Source: Vibrio cyclitrophicus (lineage in GTDB: Bacteria > Pseudomonadota > Gammaproteobacteria > Enterobacterales > Vibrionaceae). From it: DNA of 64,000 nt. Positions within the stretch are counted from its first letter, which is position 1. Every line of letters begins with the position of its first letter. Made by a program: the position numbers and the translations under genes. The DNA lies in the NCBI GenBank assembly GCA_023206055.1, contig CP065366.1:1426001-1490000 (forward strand), given 5' to 3'. The notes under the pieces are model-generated. The model ran no database searches. It was given only the letters and a program-made list of their open reading frames with translations, and was not told where the DNA came from. Positions 1 to 8,805 of the stretch are shown here, in pieces.

Positions 1-12
1 TAGGCAAAATGT

Positions 13-195
13 ATGAGTGATGTTAATAAAATTGAAACTAGCGAAAAACATTCGTTGGAGTGGAAGTCTTTCCTCTTCATCGCGGTGGTTCTCTTCCCAA
101 TATTAAGTGTGGCTTTTGTAGGCGGCTACGGCTTCCTAGTTTGGGCACTGCAAGTGTTTGTATTCGGACCTCCTGGTGCTCACGGCGGCATGTAA
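13..195 (+). CDS. torE: TorE, small membrane protein of the TMAO reductase operon
   Basis: A 60-residue protein with a polar N-terminus (about residues 1-18) and one hydrophobic segment (about 20-50). This is the layout of the TorE/NapE family, small single-pass inner-membrane proteins encoded with periplasmic TMAO or nitrate reductases. Their exact role is unknown; an accessory role in electron transfer is assumed. It lies 50 bp upstream of the pentahaem cytochrome torC and then torA, so a torECA operon is the simplest reading. The ATG at 13 is used. The promoter and any TorR or Fnr sites lie outside the window. The name rests mainly on size, topology and position. Confidence 0.85.
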   Translation: MSDVNKIETSEKHSLEWKSFLFIAVVLFPILSVAFVGGYGFLVWALQVFVFGPPGAHGGM

Positions 196-245
196 TGCCC
201 TCTAGTAACAACATTTTTTAAAATCAATATTTAAGAGAGCTAAAC

Positions 246-1427
246 ATGAAATCATTTTTAGTTAAATTATGGCGCACAATGACTCGCCCAGCAGTACACA
301 TCAGTCTTGGTGTACTAACAATGGGTGGCTTTATCGCCGGTGTTATTTTCTGGGGCGGTTTTAACACAGCTCTAGAGCACACAAATACAGAAGAGTTCTG
401 TGTAAGCTGCCACACCATGCGTGACAACGTATACGTAGAACTACAAGAGACGGTTCATTGGAAAAACACTTCTGGTGTACGTGCTACTTGTCCTGACTGT
501 CACGTTCCACATGAATGGACAGCAAAAATCGCTCGTAAGATGCAAGCATCTAAAGAAGTATTCGCTCAAGTGTTTGGTGACTTAGATACGCCTGAGAAAT
601 TCGAAGCTCGTCGTATCGAACTGGCTAAACACGAATGGGATCGTTTCTCTTCAAACAAATCTCTAGAGTGTAAAAACTGCCACAACTACGATTCAATGGA
701 TTTCGAAAACATGCGCCCTACAGCACGTATCCAAATGAAGAACGCGGCAGAGCGTGATCAAAGCTGTGTTGACTGTCACAAAGGTATTGCTCACAACCTT
801 CCATTAGATATGGCATCAGCGAGCGGTATTGTTGGCGAGCTAGAAAATGTAGCAAGCAGCACATCTTACGCAAATGGTTCTGACGTGATCTCTATTCGTC
901 ACCTACCAATGTACACAGATGAAACAGCAACAGTTGAAGCGGGTCTATTAAGCCCTGCAAGTAAAGTTGCGGTTATCGACGAAAAAGGCGACATGATCAA
1001 GATTCAAATCGACGGTTGGCGTAAAGCGAAAGGCTTCGGACGTGTAATCCAAGAAGACTTCGGTATGAACATCTCAACTGCAATCTTGACGAAAGAAGTA
1101 TCTCAAAGTGACGTTATCACTGTTGGTGAGAAGAAAGAAGATGAGCTTACTGGCCTTCCATGGGAAGAAGTTAACCTAGCACTTTGGATGAAGAAAGAGT
1201 CTATGGTTGATAACTTCGATCCAATCTGGAACGCAGCGGGTCAAGCGTACCAATCTAACTGTTCAACGTGTCACTCACAGCCAGATGAAGCTCACTTCAG
1301 CGCTAACGGTTGGGTAGGCATGCTAGATGGCATGATTGCGTTCGTTAACTTCGATACAGATACAGAAGCACTTGTTCTTAAGTATCTACAGAAGCACTCA
1401 TCAGATTTTTCTGAAGGCCATCACTAA
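246..1427 (+). CDS. torC: TorC, pentahaem c-type cytochrome of TMAO respiration
   Basis: Membrane-anchored NapC/NirT-family cytochrome that passes electrons from menaquinol to the periplasmic reductase TorA. An N-terminal transmembrane anchor (about residues 17-40) is followed by four CxxCH haem sites (CVSCH near 52, CPDCH near 82, CKNCH near 142, CVDCH near 174) and a separate C-terminal monohaem domain with CSTCH near 340. At 393 residues it matches E. coli TorC (about 390). A purine-rich Shine-Dalgarno (AAGAGAGC) precedes the ATG. It sits between torE and torA. A second cytochrome of the same architecture is encoded at 44610. Confidence 0.95.
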   Translation: MKSFLVKLWRTMTRPAVHISLGVLTMGGFIAGVIFWGGFNTALEHTNTEEFCVSCHTMRDNVYVELQETVHWKNTSGVRATCPDCHVPHEWTAKIARKMQASKEVFAQVFGDLDTPEKFEARRIELAKHEWDRFSSNKSLECKNCHNYDSMDFENMRPTARIQMKNAAERDQSCVDCHKGIAHNLPLDMASASGIVGELENVASSTSYANGSDVISIRHLPMYTDETATVEAGLLSPASKVAVIDEKGDMIKIQIDGWRKAKGFGRVIQEDFGMNISTAILTKEVSQSDVITVGEKKEDELTGLPWEEVNLALWMKKESMVDNFDPIWNAAGQAYQSNCSTCHSQPDEAHFSANGWVGMLDGMIAFVNFDTDTEALVLKYLQKHSSDFSEGHH

Positions 1428-1451
1428 TAAGACGTCAATTGGAGTAACACA

Positions 1452-3914
1452 ATGGCAATTACAAGAAGAAGTTTTCTGAAAGGTGTCGCTACTACAAGTG
1501 CGGCATCGGTTATCGGTCCAAGCTTATTGGCGTCAGCATCGGCTTCGGCTGCAGAAACAGACGGCGCGTGGAAAGTCTCTGGTTCTCACTGGGGTGCATT
1601 CCGAGCTCGCGTTTACGCGGGTAAAGTACAAGAAATTAAACCTCTAGAAATCGATCAGCACCCTACAGAGATGCTGAAAGGTATTAAAGGTATTATCTAC
1701 AGTCCATCACGTGTGCGTTACCCAATGGTTCGCTTAGATTGGTTGAAGAAGCATAAGTACAGCGCAGACACGCGTGGTAACAACCGCTTTATTCGTGTGA
1801 CTTGGGATGAGGCACTAGACCTTGTTTACCGCGAGCTAGAGCGCGTACAGAAAGATTACGGTCCATGGGCGCTTCACACAGGTCAAACTGGTTGGAGACA
1901 AACAGGTCAGTTCCACAGTTGTACTAACCACATGCAACGTGCAATGGCACTTCACGGTTACTCTGTGAAGAAAATCGGTGACTACTCAACAGGTGCTGGT
2001 CAAACGATCATGCCTTACGTGCTAGGTTCTACTGAGGTATATGCTCAAGGTACATCTTGGGAACTTATCCTAGAAAACAGTGACAACATTGTTCTTTGGG
2101 GTAACGATCCAGTTAAAAACCTTCAAGTAGGTTGGACATGTGAGACTCACGAGTCTTTTGCATACCTAGAACAGCTGAAAGAAAAAGTTGCTAAGAAAGA
2201 GATTAACGTTGTTTCTGTTGACCCTGTTAAAAACAAAACAGGTCGTTACCTAGAAAACGAGCAAATGTACATCAACCCACAAACAGATGTGGCGTTCATG
2301 CTTGGTGTTGCTCACGTTCTTTACAACGAAGGCCTATACGACAAGAAGTTCATCGAAACTTACTGTCTAGGTTTTGAAGATTTCATCAAGTACGTTCAAG
2401 GTGAAACGAAAGACAAAGTTGAGAAGACGCCAGAATGGGCTTCAGCTATCTGTGGTGCAAGCGCGGACTCTATCCGTGACTTCGCTAAGATGCTGGTTAA
2501 CGGTCGTACACAGATTCTTGTAGGTTGGAGTATCCAACGTCAAGAGCACGGTGAACAGCCTTACTGGATGTGTGCAGTTATCGCAGCAATGGTTGGCCAA
2601 ATCGGTCTTCCGGGCGGTGGTATCTCTTACGGTCACCACTACTCTGGTATCGGTGTATCTTCAACTGGCTTCGGTGCTCCGGGTTCTTTCCCGTTGAACA
2701 TCGACCAAGGTCAATCGCCTAAGCACACCAACACAGATTACAACGGTTACAGCCGCGTAATCCCAGTTGCTCGCTGGGTAGATAGCTTGCTAGAGCCAGG
2801 TAAGAAGATTAAAGCAAACGGCGCGACAGTGACACTGCCTGACATCAAGATGATGGTCTTCAGTGGTAATAACCCGTGGCACCACCACCAAGATCGCAAC
2901 AAGATGCGTAAAGCATTCAAGAGTCTGCAAACAGTAGTGGCTGTTGATTTCGCTTGGACTGCAACTTGTCGTCACTCTGACATCGTGCTTCCAGCATGTA
3001 CTCAGTGGGAGCGTAACGATATTGATGGTTACGGCGCATACTCTGGCCGTGGTTTGATCGCAATGCACAAGCTAGTGGATCCTCTGTTCCAGTCTAAGAC
3101 TGACTTCGAGATCATGTCTAGCCTAACTAAGCGTTGGGGCCGTTACGACGATTACACCCGTGGTATGGACGAAATGCAGTGGGTTAAATCTCTGTACGAC
3201 GAATGTCGCGCGGAAAACGAAGGCAAGTTCGAAATGCCTGAGTTTGCTGAATTCTGGGAGAAAGGTTTCCTAGACTTCGGTAAAGGTAAGCCATGGACTC
3301 GTCACGCTTCATTCCGTGAAGATCCAGAGATCAACGCACTAGGTACGCCTTCTGGTTTCATCGAAATCACAAGCCGTACTGTTGGCAACATGGGTTACGA
3401 ACGCTGTCAAGAACACCCAATGTGGTTCGAGAAATCTGAACGTTCACACGGTGGTCCAGGCTCTGACAAACATCCGTACTGGCTACAATCTTGCCACCCA
3501 GACAAGCGTCTTCACTCTCAGATGTGTGAATCTGAAGAGTGGCGTGCGACTTACGCGGTACAAGGCCGTGAGCCAATCTACATCAACCCAGTAGATGCTA
3601 AGAAGAAAGGCATTAAAGACGGTGACGTAGTACGTGTGTTTAACGACCGTGGCCAACTACTAGCGGGTGCTGTTCTAATGGATAGCTATGCTCCTGGTGT
3701 TGTTCGTATCGAAGAAGGTGCTTGGTACGGTCCGATCAACGAGAAAGTGGGCGCGCTAGACACATACGGCGATCCAAACACACTGACTCAAGACATCGGT
3801 ACGTCTGAACTTGCTCAAGCAACGTCAGCAAACACATGTTTGGTCGACTTCGAGAAGTTCCAAGGCAAACTGCCTCCAGTAACTTCATTCGGTGGTCCAA
3901 TCGAAGTTTCTTAA
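1452..3914 (+). CDS. torA: TorA, periplasmic molybdopterin TMAO reductase
   Basis: Catalytic subunit reducing trimethylamine N-oxide to trimethylamine, with a bis-molybdopterin guanine dinucleotide cofactor, in the periplasm. The N-terminus carries a twin-arginine signal (TRRSFLK at residues 4-10, then a hydrophobic stretch and an Ala-rich cleavage region near residue 34), so it is exported folded. The DYSTGAGQ segment near residue 179 contains the serine expected to bind molybdenum in the DMSO reductase family. Length 820 fits TorA/DorA. The gene starts 24 bp after torC with GGAG before the ATG, and a strong terminator follows. No TorD chaperone gene is seen in the window. Confidence 0.95.
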   Translation: MAITRRSFLKGVATTSAASVIGPSLLASASASAAETDGAWKVSGSHWGAFRARVYAGKVQEIKPLEIDQHPTEMLKGIKGIIYSPSRVRYPMVRLDWLKKHKYSADTRGNNRFIRVTWDEALDLVYRELERVQKDYGPWALHTGQTGWRQTGQFHSCTNHMQRAMALHGYSVKKIGDYSTGAGQTIMPYVLGSTEVYAQGTSWELILENSDNIVLWGNDPVKNLQVGWTCETHESFAYLEQLKEKVAKKEINVVSVDPVKNKTGRYLENEQMYINPQTDVAFMLGVAHVLYNEGLYDKKFIETYCLGFEDFIKYVQGETKDKVEKTPEWASAICGASADSIRDFAKMLVNGRTQILVGWSIQRQEHGEQPYWMCAVIAAMVGQIGLPGGGISYGHHYSGIGVSSTGFGAPGSFPLNIDQGQSPKHTNTDYNGYSRVIPVARWVDSLLEPGKKIKANGATVTLPDIKMMVFSGNNPWHHHQDRNKMRKAFKSLQTVVAVDFAWTATCRHSDIVLPACTQWERNDIDGYGAYSGRGLIAMHKLVDPLFQSKTDFEIMSSLTKRWGRYDDYTRGMDEMQWVKSLYDECRAENEGKFEMPEFAEFWEKGFLDFGKGKPWTRHASFREDPEINALGTPSGFIEITSRTVGNMGYERCQEHPMWFEKSERSHGGPGSDKHPYWLQSCHPDKRLHSQMCESEEWRATYAVQGREPIYINPVDAKKKGIKDGDVVRVFNDRGQLLAGAVLMDSYAPGVVRIEEGAWYGPINEKVGALDTYGDPNTLTQDIGTSELAQATSANTCLVDFEKFQGKLPPVTSFGGPIEVS

Positions 3915-3950
3915 GCCTTGTACTTAAGAACTAAGATTAAAGCTTGAATT

Positions 3951-3987
3951 AAAGCCCTTGTAAGGATTCTTACAGGGGCTTTTTGTT
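3951..3987 (+). terminator. Rho-independent terminator of torECA
   Basis: A 14-bp stem (AAAGCCCTTGTAAG at 3951-3964 against 3969-3982, one G-T wobble) with a GATT loop, followed by a T-rich tract. It lies 36 bp after the torA stop. Confidence 0.93.
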
Positions 3988-4157
3988 TTTCTGGTGTACG
4001 TGTTGGGATTTCTACTTAAGCATTGTAGCGACGCTTATGGAGGCGTATATGGGAAGGATGTAGCGTGCTGCTAATGATTAGCGGTATAAGTAATCGAGCT
4101 GGAAGATATGCCCAAAGAACCTTGTAAGGAACTTAGGTTACTGGAAACAAAAAGGCC

Positions 4158-4258
4158 GATACAAAGTACCAACCTAGTAGAAACCTATGGAGTTAAGCGT
4201 AAACCTTGGATACAAAGCGGAGCCTTAGATAGAAACCTAAGCCTTTAACGTAAAGCTA
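4158..4258. repeat. Imperfect ~51-bp tandem duplication between torA and the metal exporter
   Basis: Two adjacent units begin with GATACAAAG at 4158 and 4209 (period 51). They share TAGAAACCTA in the middle and a TTAA(g)CGTAAA segment near the end. The intergenic stretch 3988-4255 holds nothing else I can name: no ORF with a ribosome site and no tRNA-like fold. The second unit runs up to the stop codon of the minus-strand exporter gene. Confidence 0.6.
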
Positions 4259-5470
4259 TAGCTCGAACACAAACCAATACCCATAAGCACAGATTAAAGC
4301 AGGCACACTGGAATACAAAGTTGCGACTAGTGCCGCTTTGGGAGCCATCGCAATCGCAGGGAATAGTGCATCACCATCATTTGAAATTGCGTTACCTACC
4401 TGAGCTGAAAGTGGCAGTGCGCCTGAAAGGTATAAGCTAGTGACCAATAATTGCGGTCCACAGCCCGGTAGCAAACCCATCAACACACCAGCCAGGGGGA
4501 GCATGATACCCCAGCTTGAGAATAGCGTCGCAAAATCGACATTTGCTATCACAGAACCAAATTCAAAGAACAGAAAGGCAACCACCACCCAAGCAGTAAC
4601 AAAGTTTGTATCTTGAGCGGTCTTTTGCAGTGGATGAGAGCCTATACACTTTTCGTCTTCACTCACGGCCGATTTGTAATCTTCAATTTCACGAGTCAGC
4701 CCCCAGAGGAACATTGAGCTGATCAGCAAAATTGTTCCCGCCCATTCCATCGACATTTCGGGCAAAGCGAGCAACTCATTTACATCCACTTGAAAAGAGC
4801 CGAGTAGGGCAACGGCAGCACCAGGAACAATCAATACAGACCAAAGGTAACCTTGTAGGTTTATCGCTTTTTTAGAGACCGATTCTTTGTCTTGAGATTG
4901 AGAAGCGCAGCTGCTAGTGGCTTCACTTTTTTCTGCCGGTTTCGGGCGTAAGAAGTCGTCGGCGTGAAATAAGTTAATGATTCGGCCTGACGCAGTACCC
5001 ACAATTACGCCCATCGCCATCATGGCTAAACCTGTCTTAGGCTCGCTCGCTATGAGTAGGAACGCCGCGTCACCCATGGTCGAGACGAGCACCGCAACCA
5101 CGGCACCAAATCCGAGTTTTCCTGAGATAAATTGTGTGGTCACCACTATCGCACCGCCACAGCCGGGTAGCGCGCCCATGAGAGCCGCGAATACCACTTG
5201 ATTTGAACGAGATTGATGAACGAGCTTGTTGAAGACGTTATCTTTGTTGATGTACAGGCTTAACCAGTGGTAAATCGCCAAGGTTAACGCGACATAACAA
5301 GACACGGCCCAAAATGCGTCTGATAAAGTAGTTACTGTCAGCTCTCGCGTAGCTGGGGCTGCAACCAATGCTGCAAGTGATATAGGTAAAAGCAGGCGCT
5401 TGAATGACAGTGAAAACTGAGTTGTTTTCGCAGCGCTACTGCTTGGCAAAAAAGAGATTAGTCGATCCAT
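4256..5470 (-). CDS. Putative 10-TM heavy-metal (manganese) exporter, ArsP_2-like
   Basis: A polytopic membrane protein of 404 residues with about ten hydrophobic segments in two halves. Each half carries a very similar glycine-rich motif: ALMGALPGCGGAIVVTTQF near residue 95 and VLMGLLPGCGPQLLVTSLY near residue 335, each followed by a conserved G-D-A segment. This internally duplicated PGCG architecture is that of the putative manganese/heavy-metal exporter family (PF11449). Substrate is inferred from family naming only. A perfect Fur-type palindrome lies about 45 bp upstream of the start codon, so control by Fur or a related metalloregulator is likely. The divergent neighbour is a manganese-dependent pyrophosphatase, which fits a metal theme. 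Confidence 0.8.
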   Translation of the reverse strand: MDRLISFLPSSSAAKTTQFSLSFKRLLLPISLAALVAAPATRELTVTTLSDAFWAVSCYVALTLAIYHWLSLYINKDNVFNKLVHQSRSNQVVFAALMGALPGCGGAIVVTTQFISGKLGFGAVVAVLVSTMGDAAFLLIASEPKTGLAMMAMGVIVGTASGRIINLFHADDFLRPKPAEKSEATSSCASQSQDKESVSKKAINLQGYLWSVLIVPGAAVALLGSFQVDVNELLALPEMSMEWAGTILLISSMFLWGLTREIEDYKSAVSEDEKCIGSHPLQKTAQDTNFVTAWVVVAFLFFEFGSVIANVDFATLFSSWGIMLPLAGVLMGLLPGCGPQLLVTSLYLSGALPLSAQVGNAISNDGDALFPAIAMAPKAALVATLYSSVPALICAYGYWFVFEL

Positions 5471-5513
5471 AGGTGTTACTCAAAATTAGTGGCTTAAGAT
5501 AAATATATACGAA

Positions 5514-5528
5514 TGATAATAATTATCA
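5514..5528. promoter_or_regulatory. Fur box (7-1-7 palindrome)
   Basis: TGATAATAATTATCA is a perfect inverted repeat of the TGATAAT-N-ATTATCA Fur core. It lies 44 bp upstream of the exporter start and about 145 bp upstream of the divergent pyrophosphatase gene, so it most likely acts on the exporter. Confidence 0.85.
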
Positions 5529-5671
5529 ATTGCATTTGTTGTTTTTTTATCTATTGTTACTATTGGCTAAACCCACGAAACATGACCAATCTAAAAAAAT
5601 GAGGTAAAGTATGGCTAATAAAGAGAGGCTCTAAAGGTAGAGTCATAATTGTTAGTGTAATAGGAAGAAAC

Positions 5672-6577
5672 ATGATTTTAGTTGTTGGTCACAAAAACCC
5701 TGATAGTGACAGTATTTGTAGTGCGTTAGTTGCAACAGAGCTTCTTAAAGCTCGTGGCGAGGAAGCGACACCAATTCGCCAAGGCGAGATCAACCGCGAA
5801 ACTCAACACATTCTAGAAGTCGCTGGTGCTGAAAAGCCAGAGCTTCGTACTTCTGTTGCTGGTGAGAAAATCTGGCTAGTAGACTATTCAGACCTAGCAC
5901 AAGCACCAGATGATGTTGCAGATGCAGAGATCGTAGGTATTGTCGATCACCACCGTCTAGGTGACGTGATGACAGTAAACCCAATGGAAGCTTGGATCTG
6001 GCCTGTTGGTTGTACAAACACTGTACTTTTCAACATGTTCAAGATTGAAGGTCACGCTATCTCTCAACAAATCGCTAAACTAATGATGTCTGCAATTCTT
6101 TCAGACACAGTTGGTTTCGCTTCTCCAACATGTACTCAAAAAGACAAAGACGCTGTTGCTGAGCTTGCTGAAATCGCTGACGTAACTGACGTTGATGCAT
6201 TCATCAAAGCGCTTCTAATCGCTAAGACAAACATCGAAGGCCTATCTGCTGCACAGCTAGTAGAAAAAGACCTTAAAGGCTACCCATTCAACGGTCGTGA
6301 TGTTGTTGTTGGTCAAGTTGAACTTGCGACTCTTGAGCAAGTAGACGGCATGATTGAAGCGCTAGAAGCTGATCTTGAAGCGCGTTGTGAGAAAGACGGT
6401 CTAGCATTTGCTGCGGTAATGCTAACTGATATCACTACTGCACAAACTCGTCTTCTATACAAAGGTGAGTGGGCTGAGAAGCTGGTTAAATTCGAGAAAG
6501 ACGGTGTATTGATGATGGAAAATACACTTAGCCGTAAGAAGCAAGGCTGGCCTTGGCTACAAGGTGAGCTTGTTTAA
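5672..6577 (+). CDS. ppaC: Manganese-dependent inorganic pyrophosphatase (family II)
   Basis: Cytoplasmic DHH-family enzyme hydrolysing pyrophosphate to phosphate. The N-terminal DHH domain shows the metal-binding pattern HKNPDSDS near residues 7-14, a conserved aspartate in WLVDYSD near residue 71 and the VDHHR motif near residue 95. The C-terminal DHHA2 domain ends with the substrate-binding SRKKQ near residue 290. Length 301 is close to the usual 305-310. AGGAAG precedes the ATG. It is a single transcription unit with its own terminator, divergent from the Fur-box-controlled exporter. Confidence 0.95.
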   Translation: MILVVGHKNPDSDSICSALVATELLKARGEEATPIRQGEINRETQHILEVAGAEKPELRTSVAGEKIWLVDYSDLAQAPDDVADAEIVGIVDHHRLGDVMTVNPMEAWIWPVGCTNTVLFNMFKIEGHAISQQIAKLMMSAILSDTVGFASPTCTQKDKDAVAELAEIADVTDVDAFIKALLIAKTNIEGLSAAQLVEKDLKGYPFNGRDVVVGQVELATLEQVDGMIEALEADLEARCEKDGLAFAAVMLTDITTAQTRLLYKGEWAEKLVKFEKDGVLMMENTLSRKKQGWPWLQGELV

Positions 6578-6595
6578 TCAAGTCACTTAAATAAT

Positions 6596-6625
6596 AAACG
6601 CCTGCTTATTTAGCAGGCGTTTTTC
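6596..6625 (+). terminator. Terminator of ppaC
   Basis: Perfect 11-bp stem AAACGCCTGCT / AGCAGGCGTTT with a 5-nt loop, followed by T residues. Confidence 0.93.
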
Positions 6626-6718
6626 TTTGAAGTAGCCTTTCTTCTCAATAGAAATATTTGAAGTTAATGCTACTCAGCATAAAATGAACAAAGTTACTGA
6701 CTAACGTAGGAAATTAAG

Positions 6719-7108
6719 ATGACTACACAGCTAGACGATAAAAAAATCGCTGAAATTAATAAGTATACAGGTGAGCAACGCCTGAAATACTGTGTGAAAG
6801 AAATCGTAGCAAACCGTGAAGTATGGATCTTAACCGATGAACACGGTTGTGTGATGCTAAACACAGAAGACGAAGACTGTGTTCCAGTATGGCCAAACCA
6901 AGAGTTCGCAGAATCATGGGCAACGGGTGACTGGTCTGAGTGTAAAGCTGAATCTATTTCGCTGAACAAATGGCACAGTCGCTGGACGAACGGTTTAGAA
7001 GACGACGAACTTGCTGTTGTGGTATTCCCGAACGAGCAAGAAGAGGGCGTTATCTTGTTCCCGGATGAGTTCGATTTCGAATTGAAAAAGCAGGCTGCTA
7101 AGCGCTAG
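6719..7108 (+). CDS. DUF2750 family protein
   Basis: A 129-residue acidic cytoplasmic protein of the DUF2750 family, small conserved proteins common in gammaproteobacteria with no known function. Visible features are EVWILTDEHGCVML near residue 34, VWPNQEFAESWA near residue 57 and the FPDEFDFEL end typical of the family. No signal peptide or membrane segment is present. It appears monocistronic: a terminator precedes it and a weaker hairpin follows at 7139-7163. Confidence 0.85.
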   Translation: MTTQLDDKKIAEINKYTGEQRLKYCVKEIVANREVWILTDEHGCVMLNTEDEDCVPVWPNQEFAESWATGDWSECKAESISLNKWHSRWTNGLEDDELAVVVFPNEQEEGVILFPDEFDFELKKQAAKR

Positions 7109-7138
7109 TTCTTTCGTAATACAGTAACATCGTAAGTC

Positions 7139-7168
7139 AGCGTTGCCTTTCATAGGCAGCGCTATTAT
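7139..7168 (+). terminator. Probable terminator after the DUF2750 gene
   Basis: Stem AGCGTTGCCT / AGGCAGCGCT (one wobble pair) with a 5-nt loop, followed by a weak AT-rich tail. The lack of a clean T-run lowers confidence. Confidence 0.6.
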
Positions 7169-7206
7169 TCAATTATCCCACCTAAGTTGCTTCCAACGTC
7201 TTTTAG

Positions 7207-7986
7207 TCAATACCCAATCAACTGATACAACGGCGCTTGCTGTGCGGCTTTCGAAGCTTGTTGAAGCACACCTGTTTTGCTGTACCTCTTGAGTATCTTT
7301 CGAACAATAGGTTTTACTTCAGATTTTGTCATTCCAGCTTTCAATTCTGGTTCGTACAGTAGTTGGAGCAGGACCACATCTAAGGGCGATAATAAGTCTT
7401 CTGGTGTGTGGTCATTGAAAATAGAAGGATAGGCTTTATCTGAATCATTCGGCAGGCCTAGAACCTGTGTGATCTCTTCTACGATACAGGCGACTAACTT
7501 TCCTCGCGATCTTGCCTGATCAACGGGGATAATAATCCCTGCATAAATAACCTCACCTCTGGAGTTAGTTCGATAGCCTGCAGTACAAATAGCGCTATTT
7601 AGATGCTTTGTCGACTTAAGCTTGAGTATGGTTTTAGATTCCGCTATCCACTTACTCTGCCTCGTGTATATCCACTTAACGTTGGCTTCAGACTCTTTAT
7701 TGACGATTGTTATAGGGTGTTGAGTGACTTCGGATAAGTGTTGGATATGAAGCTCTGTGAGCTCTTGATGCAGTTCCTCATCGCCCACTCGATGATCGAT
7801 CCAAATCTTGATAGGTTGTTTCCACTTGGCGAGCGGTTTGTTGCCTTGGGAGTATTCGTGTTGAAGTGCGACGTTATAGAAGGCAGTTTCGACGAAGCTT
7901 CTATCTAGCCAGGTGAGCGGTGTGCTTGTCGCGTTAAAGGAAAACAGTGCCAACAAAAGGGAAAGCAATGAAGCTGTTCTTAACAT
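7207..7986 (-). CDS. DUF2927 family exported protein, last gene of the sap operon
   Basis: A 259-residue protein with an N-terminal signal peptide (residues 1-21, cleavage near NATS). The DUF2927 region contains CIVEEITQVLGLPNDSD near residue 166, SIFND, and LSPLDVVLLQLLYEPELKAGM near residue 200. The E-E-x-x-Q-x-L-G-L arrangement resembles the helix of a degenerate metzincin-like fold, but a zinc-binding HExxH is absent. Function unknown. The start is 36 bp after the sapF stop with a good AGGGG ribosome site, so it is probably co-transcribed with sapABCDF and acts in the envelope. Confidence 0.8.
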   Translation of the reverse strand: MLRTASLLSLLLALFSFNATSTPLTWLDRSFVETAFYNVALQHEYSQGNKPLAKWKQPIKIWIDHRVGDEELHQELTELHIQHLSEVTQHPITIVNKESEANVKWIYTRQSKWIAESKTILKLKSTKHLNSAICTAGYRTNSRGEVIYAGIIIPVDQARSRGKLVACIVEEITQVLGLPNDSDKAYPSIFNDHTPEDLLSPLDVVLLQLLYEPELKAGMTKSEVKPIVRKILKRYSKTGVLQQASKAAQQAPLYQLIGY

Positions 7987-8022
7987 ACTTTTCCCCTCTG
8001 CTGAATGCAGCGTAATCCCAAA

Positions 8023-8805
8023 CTAGTGGTTTGGCGCTTTGAAGAAGTGGCTCTCAACCAATCTTTGGGTGATTTGATGAGTTGGGTTGGTAAGTACTTC
8101 ATGGGTTTCGCCACTCTCAACCACATTGCCTTCGTGCATCACGATGATCTTGTCGGTGATGTGCTTAACAATACCGATGTGTTGAGATACATAAACGAAC
8201 GATACGCCCATCTCTTCTTGTAACTCTAAGAACAGGTTGATGATTTGCGAGCGCATCGCCATATCCAATCCGTTCAGTGCTTCGTCAGCAACAATGATTG
8301 ATGGTTGAAGGATTAAGGCGCGCGCCAAACATACCCTTTGTTTCTGACCAGCAGCCAACATCTGCGGGTAAAAGTAAGCGTGCTCTGGTAACAATCCAAC
8401 GCGCAGCAAAGTCTCTTTCACACGCTTCATACGCGCTTCTGGAGGCATGGCTGTATTTCGCTTTAAAGGGCCTTCAAGGATTCGACCTATCTGTATGCGC
8501 GGGTTAAGCGAGGTGTTGGGATCTTGGAAGATCATGCGAATTAACTTACAGCGCGTCGAATAGTCTTTGTGCTCTAGTTTCTCGCCGTTAACTCGAATTT
8601 CGCCTGAAGTGGGTTCTACCATACCTGCAAGCATTCGTGCCAATGTCGATTTACCAGAGCCGTTTTGGCCGATAAAACCAATAGTTTGACCGGCTTCCAG
8701 ACTAAAGCTCACAGGTTTCACTGCCTGATGAATCTTTTTACGGAAGAGACCAGAGCGTGTCGTAAAGTCTTTTGATAAATCACTGACTTCTAATAATGCA
8801 CTCAT
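8023..8805 (-). CDS. sapF: SapF, ABC transporter ATPase
   Basis: Second ATP-binding subunit of the Sap dipeptide/oligopeptide-type ABC importer linked to antimicrobial-peptide resistance and potassium uptake in enteric bacteria. The Walker A (GQNGSGKST), an ABC signature that departs from LSGGQ (the segment reads LAAGQKQR), Walker B (IIVADEALNGLD) and the downstream switch His (SQHIG) are visible. I place the start at 8805, where ATGA overlaps the sapD stop; this gives 260 residues, near the E. coli length of 268. A longer reading to 8844 would run back into sapD. Confidence 0.92.
   Translation of the reverse strand: MSALLEVSDLSKDFTTRSGLFRKKIHQAVKPVSFSLEAGQTIGFIGQNGSGKSTLARMLAGMVEPTSGEIRVNGEKLEHKDYSTRCKLIRMIFQDPNTSLNPRIQIGRILEGPLKRNTAMPPEARMKRVKETLLRVGLLPEHAYFYPQMLAAGQKQRVCLARALILQPSIIVADEALNGLDMAMRSQIINLFLELQEEMGVSFVYVSQHIGIVKHITDKIIVMHEGNVVESGETHEVLTNPTHQITQRLVESHFFKAPNH

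Noticed and set aside
5471..5671. yybP-ykoY manganese riboswitch upstream of the metal exporter
   Set aside because: The leader is short and AT-rich with a Fur palindrome; the conserved riboswitch helices were not seen.
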